Assembly (NCBI GenBank): GCA_003483565.1
Contig: DMYZ01000142.1
Span: 1-8,892, forward strand
Source: Prevotella sp.
GTDB taxonomy: Bacteria; Bacteroidota; Bacteroidia; Bacteroidales; Bacteroidaceae
Direction of reading: 5' to 3'
Length of the DNA: 8,892 nt
The stretch's first letter is position 1. Each line of letters starts with the position of its first letter. The translations under genes and the position numbers were made by a program. The notes beneath the pieces are model-generated. The model was not told the DNA's origin and searched no databases. It worked only from the letters and a program-made list of their open reading frames with translations. This document shows positions 1-5,775 of this stretch, in pieces.

Positions 1-235
1 TTTTATTTCTCAGATTATTGGAGAATGTAAGGGCGGGTTTCGTGCCGTTAGAACGAGGATAAGAAACAAAAGCTTTGACCTGATACATGAAGTATATGAC
101 AATGATACCGACGAAGTTAAATGTACTTGCCTTTCTGGGATGGTTGCTTTCGAATTAGTAAAACATGAATCCATGTTATTACCCAAAGCATGGATAGACG
201 CAATCAATCATTTTGAAGGAAAGACTTGTAAATAA
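1..235 (+). CDS. Probable acyl-CoA/acyl-ACP thioesterase (4HBT hotdog family), C-terminal part only
   Basis: An open plus-strand frame runs in from the left edge (first full codon at 2) for 77 residues to TAA at 233-235; the start lies outside the window. The segment IRNKSFDLIHEVYDNDT, then a hydrophobic strand CLSGMVAFEL and a short LLPKAW segment near the end, resembles the C-terminal half of YbgC/FadM-type hotdog thioesterases, where a long strand carrying 'S-F-x-(I/L)-x-x-E-(V/I)-x-D-x-x-T' is followed by a strand ending in a 'P-x-x-W/L' helix. Such enzymes hydrolyse acyl-CoA or acyl-ACP in the cytoplasm as tetramers or hexamers. The catalytic Asp region would be in the missing N-terminal half, so activity cannot be judged. 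The gene is separated from the threonine operon by about 300 bp containing a terminator-like hairpin and a promoter, so it is probably not co-transcribed. The family assignment is from pattern memory; the reading frame itself is firm. Confidence 0.6.
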   Translation, partial: FISQIIGECKGGFRAVRTRIRNKSFDLIHEVYDNDTDEVKCTCLSGMVAFELVKHESMLLPKAWIDAINHFEGKTCK

Positions 236-263
236 TCATAGCATAAAAAGATAAATTTAGATT

Positions 264-288
264 AAAAACTTTCAAGTCGTAGTTTTTT
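264..288 (+). terminator. AT-rich hairpin terminator of the upstream gene
   Basis: AAAAACT at 264-270 pairs with AGTTTTT at 281-287 around a 10-nt loop, and the 3' arm runs into a T tract (283-288). The stem is weak in GC, but the position 28 bp after the stop codon and the T run fit an intrinsic terminator. The A-tract/T-tract symmetry could let it work in either direction. A 9-bp inverted repeat (224-232 with 286-294) overlaps it. Confidence 0.45.
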
Positions 289-322
289 ACAAGTAAAATA
301 TTTCAAATTCTTTCATTATCTC

Positions 323-353
323 TTGTGCAAAATAATAATTATTAGTATTTTTG
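323..353 (+). promoter_or_regulatory. Bacteroidota-type promoter for the threonine operon
   Basis: TATTTTTG at 346-353 matches the Bacteroidota -7 consensus TAnnTTTG. TTG at 323-325 lies 20 bp upstream, about where the -33 element (TTTG/TTG) is expected. This predicts a transcription start around 358-362 and a 5' leader of roughly 170 nt before thrA, long for a simple untranslated region. No other sequence in 236-532 matches the consensus as well. Confidence 0.6.
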
Positions 354-359
354 CATTTG

Positions 360-532
360 ATTTGAGTTAAGCAATAATTGCCCGCAAAATCTTGCCGGTG
401 TCAGTTTTATGCTTGGGGTTTACCGCTGTTGTCGGGCCGGTAAAACCTAGTGTAATACTTTCATCTTCTTGAATTTCGCTCACTTCTAAACCCTAAGCCC
501 CGTCCGTTTCGGGGTCATTAATTTGAAGGAAT
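360..532 (+). promoter_or_regulatory. Structured 5' leader of the threonine operon (candidate cis-regulatory RNA)
   Basis: No plus-strand gene is visible here, but complementarity is strong. CTTGGGGTTTA (412-422) can pair with TAAACCCTAAG (487-497) in an 11-bp helix whose single non-Watson-Crick position is G415-U494, a wobble allowed in RNA. An alternative, exclusive helix joins GGTTTACCG (417-425) to CGGTAAAACC (438-447) with a bulged A. Directly abutting the long-range helix is hairpin 497-515 (CCCCG/CGGGG, 7-nt loop), ten bases before the AAGGA at 526-530 that precedes the thrA ATG. Two competing folds next to a hairpin by the ribosome site fit attenuation or translational control. No Thr/Ile-rich leader peptide was found: the only ATG (409) opens 13 codons with one Thr. 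The structure is read by eye, with no folding or alignment behind it. Confidence 0.4.
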
Positions 533-2968
533 ATGAAAGTTTTAAAATTTGGCGGAACTTCTGTTGGTTCCGTGAATAGCATTCTCAACCTGAAAAATAT
601 TGTTGAGGCTGAGGCTCAAAAACAGCCAGTAATAATTGTAGTAAGTGCACTTGGAGGTATTACTGATCAATTAATTGCTACTTCGCAATTAGCTCTTAAA
701 CATGATGAGCGGTGGAAAAATGAATATGAAGCTATGGTTGACAGGCATCATAAAATTATTGACACCATTATAACAGACAACACTAAAAGAGAAAAACTAT
801 TTAATACTGTAGACCAACTCTTCGAACAACTGAAGAGTATATATTTTGGAGTCTATCTTATCCATGACTTAAGCCAAAAGACCCAAAATGCTATTGTAAG
901 TTATGGTGAACGACTTTCAAGCAATATTGTTGCTGCCCTTATGAGAGGAGCACGCTGGTTTGATTCCTTCGATTTTATCAAAACAGAGTGGAAAAACAAC
1001 AAGAATATGCTTGACAGTGACCTGACCAGTAAATTGGTCAGGGAAACTTTTGAAGACTTACCACGTATAAGCCTTGTACCTGGATTTATCTCACGCGACC
1101 GTGATACCGATGAAATTACTAATCTAGGAAGAGGTGGTAGTGATTATACCTCCGCAATAATAGCTGCAGCACTTGATGCTGAAGTATTAGAGATTTGGAC
1201 AGATGTAGATGGTTTTATGACAGCCGATCCAAAAATCATCAAAAATGCTTATACCATAAAGAAACTAAGTTATGTTGAAGCAATGGAACTTTGTAATTTT
1301 GGCGCCAAAGTTATATACCCCCCTACTATTTATCCGGTATGCGTAAAGAATATACCAATTAAAGTTAAAAACACCTTCAATCCAGATAATCCTGGCACCA
1401 TCATTAAAAACTACATTGACAATGATGACAAGCCTATCAAAGGCATATCCTCTATCAAAGGCGTTTCGCTCATCACTGTCACCGGATTATCTATGGTAGG
1501 CGTCATTGGAGTAAACCGAAGGATATTCACAGCACTTACAGAAGCTGGCATATCCGTATTTTTAGTCAGTCAAGCTTCATCAGAAAATTCCACATCTATC
1601 GGAGTCAAGGATACAGATACAGAGAAGGCTGTAAAAGTACTCAATGACGAATTTTCAGCTGAAATAGAAGATGGTGCAATGTTTCCAATGCATGCTGAAA
1701 GCGGACTTTCGACTATAGCCATTGTTGGTGAGAATATGAAACATACAGCAGGTGTTGCCGGAAAACTTTTTGGAACTCTAGGACGGAGCGGCATCAGCAT
1801 CATAGCCTGCGCACAAGGTGCATCTGAAACAAATATTTCTTTTGTAGTTAAATCGGAGTATCTCCGTAAGAGTCTCAATGTTTTACATGACAGTTTCTTC
1901 CTCTCTGAATATAAAGTCCTTAACCTTTTTATTTGTGGTGTAGGTACCGTGGGAGGAAAACTGATCGAATTAATAAAAAAACAATACGAGGAACTAAAAG
2001 AACGCAATCAATTAAAACTAAACGTAGTAGGTATTGCATCTTCACATAATGCTATATATAACCGTGATGGCCTTAATTTAATTAACTTTCGAAAAGACTT
2101 AAAAGAAAGTGAATGCAGCTCACCTGAAAAATTGTGTAATCATATTATCCATATGAATATTTTCAATTCTGTATTTGTAGACTGTACTGCATCAAAAGAA
2201 GTATCTGATCTCTATCAGACACTTCTCGAACATAACATATCAGTAGTAGCTGCCAATAAGATAGCAGCTTCTAGTAATTACAACAGTTATGTAAAACTGA
2301 AAAAGACAGCTTTGGCCCGTGGCGTAAAATTCCGTTTCGAAACCAATGTAGGAGCAGGACTACCTATTATCGGTACGATCAATGACTTACGCAATTCTGG
2401 TGATAAAATACTTAAAATAGAAGCTGTCCTGAGTGGAACTCTTAACTTTATCTTTAACGAGATTTCAGCTACTTGCCCACTCTCTGAAACAGTAAAAAAG
2501 GCAAAAGAAGAGGGTTATAGTGAACCAGACCCTCGTATAGATTTAAGTGGTACTGATGTTGTACGAAAACTGGTCATACTTAGTAGAGAAGCTGGTTACA
2601 AGATTGAACAAATTGACGTAGAAAAGCATCTTTTTATTCCGGAAAAATATTTTAAAGGTGATATAGCAGATTTCTGGAAATATCTTCCGGAACTTGATGC
2701 AGATTTTGAAAAGCGCCGACAAAAGTTGGAAGCTGAACATAAGAGATGGAGATTTGTAGCGACCCTTGAAGACGGACATGCCAATGTTGCCCTGAAAGAG
2801 GTAGATCAGCATCATCCTTTTTATGATCTTGAAGGTTCTAACAATATTGTGTTACTCACTACTGAACGCTATAAAGAATATCCAATGCTTATTCAGGGAT
2901 ATGGTGCTGGAGCAAGTGTAACCGCAGCTGGTGTCTTCGCCAATATCATGTCTATAGCAAATATTTAA
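533..2968 (+). CDS. thrA: Bifunctional aspartokinase / homoserine dehydrogenase
   Basis: This 811-residue protein, the usual size of ThrA/MetL enzymes (about 810-820), catalyses the first and third steps from aspartate to threonine: ATP-dependent phosphorylation of aspartate, and NAD(P)H reduction of aspartate semialdehyde to homoserine. The aspartokinase domain (about 1-300) shows KFGGTS (5-10), GRGGSD (199-204) and EIWTDVDG (220-227). Two ACT-like regulatory segments follow, beginning near 312 (with VSQASSENS) and near 393. The dehydrogenase domain starts with the nucleotide-binding GVGTVGG (469-475), then AANK (573-576, conserved Lys576) and GTDVVRK (673-679); Asp675 and Lys679 match the catalytic Asp/Lys pair of homoserine dehydrogenases. 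No key residue is missing. The ATG at 533 begins the canonical 'MKVLKFGG' N-terminus, with AAGGA two bases upstream of the start context. It heads the operon; the ACT segments suggest feedback inhibition by threonine, but the effector cannot be read from sequence alone. Confidence 0.96.
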   Translation: MKVLKFGGTSVGSVNSILNLKNIVEAEAQKQPVIIVVSALGGITDQLIATSQLALKHDERWKNEYEAMVDRHHKIIDTIITDNTKREKLFNTVDQLFEQLKSIYFGVYLIHDLSQKTQNAIVSYGERLSSNIVAALMRGARWFDSFDFIKTEWKNNKNMLDSDLTSKLVRETFEDLPRISLVPGFISRDRDTDEITNLGRGGSDYTSAIIAAALDAEVLEIWTDVDGFMTADPKIIKNAYTIKKLSYVEAMELCNFGAKVIYPPTIYPVCVKNIPIKVKNTFNPDNPGTIIKNYIDNDDKPIKGISSIKGVSLITVTGLSMVGVIGVNRRIFTALTEAGISVFLVSQASSENSTSIGVKDTDTEKAVKVLNDEFSAEIEDGAMFPMHAESGLSTIAIVGENMKHTAGVAGKLFGTLGRSGISIIACAQGASETNISFVVKSEYLRKSLNVLHDSFFLSEYKVLNLFICGVGTVGGKLIELIKKQYEELKERNQLKLNVVGIASSHNAIYNRDGLNLINFRKDLKESECSSPEKLCNHIIHMNIFNSVFVDCTASKEVSDLYQTLLEHNISVVAANKIAASSNYNSYVKLKKTALARGVKFRFETNVGAGLPIIGTINDLRNSGDKILKIEAVLSGTLNFIFNEISATCPLSETVKKAKEEGYSEPDPRIDLSGTDVVRKLVILSREAGYKIEQIDVEKHLFIPEKYFKGDIADFWKYLPELDADFEKRRQKLEAEHKRWRFVATLEDGHANVALKEVDQHHPFYDLEGSNNIVLLTTERYKEYPMLIQGYGAGASVTAAGVFANIMSIANI

Positions 2969-2978
2969 TGAAAAGTAT

Positions 2979-3000
2979 TCCTCCCCACTAATGGAGAGGA
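2979..3000 (+). promoter_or_regulatory. Intercistronic hairpin covering the ribosome-binding region of the second cistron
   Basis: TCCTC (2979-2983) pairs with GAGGA (2996-3000); after a C/A mismatch, CC (2985-2986) pairs with GG (2993-2994) around a 6-nt loop. The 3' arm is the purine-rich GGAGAGGA that would act as a Shine-Dalgarno sequence for the ATG at 3012. The fold could limit initiation on cistron two unless ribosomes finishing thrA (stop at 2966-2968) disturb it. No T tract follows, so it is not a terminator. Confidence 0.35.
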
Positions 3001-3011
3001 CAGGTTATACA

Positions 3012-4286
3012 ATGAAACATATCATTATATTAGGAGATGGCATGGCAGACCATGCTGTTCAGAGACTAGGCGGAAAGACATTGCTCCAGTACGCACAGAC
3101 ACCGTATATGGACCTGCTTGCCAAAAAAGGCAAGACGGGAAGGCTCATTACTGTTCCCGACGGATTTCTGCCCGGGTCGGAGGTTGCCAACACTGCTATT
3201 ATGGGTTACGACCTCAACCAAGTGTATGAAGGTCGAGGACCGCTTGAAGCGGCTTCTATAGGCTACAGCATGCAACCTGAGGACATGGCTATACGATGTA
3301 ATTTCATCTATCTTAGCGATGGTAAAATTATAACTCATAACGGAGGAAATATCTCAACGGAAAACGGGGACATACTTATTAAATATCTTAATGATAAACT
3401 TGGAAATGAGCATATTAAATTCATTACAGGTATACAATATCGGCACTTGTTGGTCTTAAAATATGCTAGTAAACATGTTATCTGCGCCCCTCCTCATGAC
3501 CATCCGAATCAAGAATGGAAACAGCTACTAGTAAAGAGTGAAAAGGGTTGGGAAAATAAACATGAACCTATCATTGGATCTGATGGACATCCAACAGGGG
3601 ATGTACGCATGACTGGGCAAGAAACTGCCAATCTTATTAATGACTTAATTCTAAAAAGTCAGAAGTTGCTTCGTGAACATCCATATAATATAGCTAAAGC
3701 TGCAAGAAATGAGCGGCAAGCTAATTCTATATGGCCTTGGAGTGGCGGCTATCGTCCAAGCATGAAAACCTTAATGCAAATGTATCCACAGATTAAGACC
3801 GGCAGCGTTATCAGTGCTGTAGACCTGATTCGAGGTATCGGCCATTATGCCGGACTTGACATTGTTAAAGTTCCTGGGGCAACAGGACTTGCCAATACTA
3901 ATTATGAAGGGAAGGCACAGGCTGCTATCGACTGTCTTAAAAGCCAAGACTTTGTTTATCTACATCTTGAAGCTACTGATGAAGCTGGGCATGATGGTGA
4001 TCTTGAACTGAAAATCAAAGCAATCCAATATCTAGACCATCGCATCATAGAACCTATTCTTAAAGAGATTACCAATTGGAAAGAGCCTGTGTGCATAGCT
4101 GTTCTTCCAGACCACCCAACCCCTGTAGAAATAAGAACTCACGTAAAAGAGCCCGTACCTTTTCTGATATGGCATAAAGGCATTATACCTGACAGTGTCC
4201 AGCAATATGATGAAATAAGTTGCGTAAACGGAGAATATGGTATATTGCACCTTCAAGAGTTTATGGATACATTTATGAAATACTAA
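3012..4286 (+). CDS. Phosphoglycerate-mutase-like protein, proposed homoserine kinase
   Basis: This 424-residue protein belongs to the cofactor-independent phosphoglycerate mutase (ApgM, archaeal-type) branch of the alkaline phosphatase superfamily. The metal and phosphate ligands are all in place: GDGMAD (Asp9), GSEVAN (Ser56, the presumed phosphate-carrying Ser), EATDEAGHDGD (Asp323, His327), LPDHPTP (Asp367, His368) and His377. In Bacteroidota and some other genomes this subfamily sits between thrA and thrC where a GHMP-type ThrB would be; a protein family model (TIGR02535) was named 'proposed homoserine kinase' for that reason. Here too no ThrB is present and thrC begins 4 bp after the stop. 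I therefore infer phosphorylation of homoserine to O-phosphohomoserine rather than glycolytic mutase activity. Start: ATG at 3012 is preferred, because family members begin 'MKHIIILGDGMAD' and GGAGAGGA lies upstream; an in-frame ATG at 2991 would add 7 residues and overlap that site. Codons up to about 3290 are much GC-richer than the rest of the gene. Confidence 0.85.
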   Translation: MKHIIILGDGMADHAVQRLGGKTLLQYAQTPYMDLLAKKGKTGRLITVPDGFLPGSEVANTAIMGYDLNQVYEGRGPLEAASIGYSMQPEDMAIRCNFIYLSDGKIITHNGGNISTENGDILIKYLNDKLGNEHIKFITGIQYRHLLVLKYASKHVICAPPHDHPNQEWKQLLVKSEKGWENKHEPIIGSDGHPTGDVRMTGQETANLINDLILKSQKLLREHPYNIAKAARNERQANSIWPWSGGYRPSMKTLMQMYPQIKTGSVISAVDLIRGIGHYAGLDIVKVPGATGLANTNYEGKAQAAIDCLKSQDFVYLHLEATDEAGHDGDLELKIKAIQYLDHRIIEPILKEITNWKEPVCIAVLPDHPTPVEIRTHVKEPVPFLIWHKGIIPDSVQQYDEISCVNGEYGILHLQEFMDTFMKY

Positions 4287-4290
4287 AAAT

Positions 4291-5619
4291 ATGAAATATT
4301 ACAGTACCAACAAACAGGCGCCGCTGGCAACACTTCATGAAGCTGTGGTAAAGGGGCTGGCCCCGGACAAAGGACTCTATATGCCTGAATTTATAAAAAA
4401 ACTGCCACAACAATTTTTTGAAAATATCGAAAATTTGTCTCTACAAGAAATCGGACTTGAAATAGCAAAAACTCTTTTCGATGAAGATATCGAAGAAAAA
4501 GCTCTAGAAAATATTGTTTATGATGCTCTATCCTTCGATATACCTATAGTAAATGTCGAAAAAAACATTTATTCTTTAGAACTTTTTCATGGTCCTACTC
4601 TTGCCTTTAAAGATGTAGGAGCACGTTTCATGGCTCGCCTGCTGCAATATTTTGTACGTCAGGATGGTAAAGAAAACCTTAATGTTCTTGTTGCTACATC
4701 TGGTGATACTGGTAGTGCTGTAGCCAACGGTTTCCTTGGTGTGGAAGGCATTCATGTATATATACTCTATCCAAAAGGAAAAGTAAGCAAAATACAGGAA
4801 AGCCAGTTTACCACTCTCGGACAAAATATTACAGCTATAGAGGTAGACGGTGTCTTTGATGATTGCCAGGCTCTTGTGAAAAAAGCTTTTATAGATAATG
4901 AACTTAACGGACATATGAAGTTGACTTCAGCCAACAGTATTAATGTAGCCCGTTTTCTGCCACAATCTTTTTATTATTTCTATGCATATGCACAGTTAAA
5001 GAAATTAGGCGCTCTGGATATCGATGATCGTAAAAAGGAAACTTCTAACTTTGTTGTATGTGTGCCCTCAGGCAACTTTGGAAATATTTGTGCCGGACTT
5101 TTCGGATATAAAATGGGATTGCCTGTTAAACGCTATATTGCAGCTAATAACGCCAACGATATTTTCTATAACTATTTAAAGACAGGAATATACGAACCGA
5201 AACCATCAAAGCAGACCTTAGCCAATGCGATGGATGTAGGGGACCCATCAAACTTTGCACGAATCTATGATCTTTTTGATGGCGATTATAATAAGATTAC
5301 AAATCTCATAAATGGTGCCACCTACAACGATAATCAAATCAAAGAAACAATGATAAAATGCTTTAAGCATACTAACTATATACTTGATCCTCACGGTGCT
5401 TGTGCTTATCGCGCCCTTAAGGAGAGCATCAAAGAAGATGAAGTGGGAATATTTTTGGAAACAGCCCATCCTGCTAAATTCAAAGAGAAAGTAGATGCGA
5501 TTATTGATTATGATATAGACATTCCGAAACGGCTTGCTAAATTCATGAAGGGAAATAAACAAAGTATTAAAATGCCTAATAATTTTGAAGCTTTCAAAGA
5601 ATACTTGCTTACTTGCTAA
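4291..5619 (+). CDS. thrC: Threonine synthase
   Basis: This 442-residue PLP (fold type II) enzyme converts O-phosphohomoserine to threonine and phosphate, the last step of the pathway. The N-terminal segment (MKYYSTN ... ATLHEAVVKGLAPDKGLYMPE, 1-33) and length match the E. coli/yeast-like ThrC class (about 430-510) rather than the shorter plant/Bacillus type. The PLP-binding lysine is Lys107 in GPTLAFKDVG; TSGDTGSA (136-143) and PSGNFGN (259-265) form the substrate and cofactor phosphate sites; TSANSINVARFLPQ (212-225) is also characteristic. No key residue is missing. It starts 4 bp after the preceding stop codon with no recognisable Shine-Dalgarno, so translation is probably coupled to the upstream cistron. 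It is the last gene of the operon, with a strong hairpin 11 bp downstream of its stop. The first 70 bases are strikingly GC-rich compared with the following sequence. Confidence 0.96.
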   Translation: MKYYSTNKQAPLATLHEAVVKGLAPDKGLYMPEFIKKLPQQFFENIENLSLQEIGLEIAKTLFDEDIEEKALENIVYDALSFDIPIVNVEKNIYSLELFHGPTLAFKDVGARFMARLLQYFVRQDGKENLNVLVATSGDTGSAVANGFLGVEGIHVYILYPKGKVSKIQESQFTTLGQNITAIEVDGVFDDCQALVKKAFIDNELNGHMKLTSANSINVARFLPQSFYYFYAYAQLKKLGALDIDDRKKETSNFVVCVPSGNFGNICAGLFGYKMGLPVKRYIAANNANDIFYNYLKTGIYEPKPSKQTLANAMDVGDPSNFARIYDLFDGDYNKITNLINGATYNDNQIKETMIKCFKHTNYILDPHGACAYRALKESIKEDEVGIFLETAHPAKFKEKVDAIIDYDIDIPKRLAKFMKGNKQSIKMPNNFEAFKEYLLTC

Positions 5620-5630
5620 TATAAACTAAA

Positions 5631-5673
5631 AAAGGGAGAAAAAGTAATATGTTTATTATTTTCTTCTCCCTTT
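5631..5673 (+). terminator. Strong hairpin terminator at the end of the threonine operon
   Basis: AAAGGGAGAA (5631-5640) pairs perfectly with TTCTCCCTTT (5664-5673). The helix continues inward through 5641-5649 with 5654-5662, with one bulged C (5663) and one G-U pair, leaving a 4-nt loop (5650-5653): about 19 bp in all. The A-rich 5' arm and T-rich 3' arm, with more T-rich sequence after it, make it a likely intrinsic terminator that may work both ways. It separates the operon from the regulator gene. Confidence 0.8.
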
Positions 5674-5743
5674 ATAAATTTCCTTTATTTTACAGCTGAC
5701 ACTCTTTTTATTAAAAAATCAAAGTCGTATTCATTTTATTTTG

Positions 5744-5751
5744 TATCTTTG
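5744..5751 (+). promoter_or_regulatory. Bacteroidota -7 promoter element for the regulator gene
   Basis: TATCTTTG at 5744-5751 is an exact TAnnTTTG match and is followed by CA, a frequent context in this group. No good -33 TTTG is seen about 20 bp upstream, where the sequence reads AAATCAAAG, so basal strength may be low or activator-dependent. The predicted transcription start near 5758 gives a very short 5' leader of about 18 nt containing AGGAA (5762-5766). Confidence 0.6.
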
Positions 5752-5775
5752 CAGTAGTACTAGGAACACAAATTG

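Noticed and set aside
409..450. Short plus-strand frame (13 codons from ATG 409) in the thr leader as a Thr attenuator peptide
   Set aside because: It encodes only one Thr and no Ile, has no ribosome-binding site, and overlaps the pairing segments. It does not look like a regulatory leader peptide.
497..515. GC-rich hairpin before thrA as an intrinsic terminator
   Set aside because: The stem is only 5 bp plus a wobble and the following sequence (TCATTAATTT) lacks a continuous T tract. It is kept only as part of the leader structure.
1570..2007. Long minus-strand open frame inside thrA
   Set aside because: It lies wholly opposite a gene with complete catalytic motifs, has a low-complexity Ser/Phe-rich translation, and has no promoter or ribosome site.
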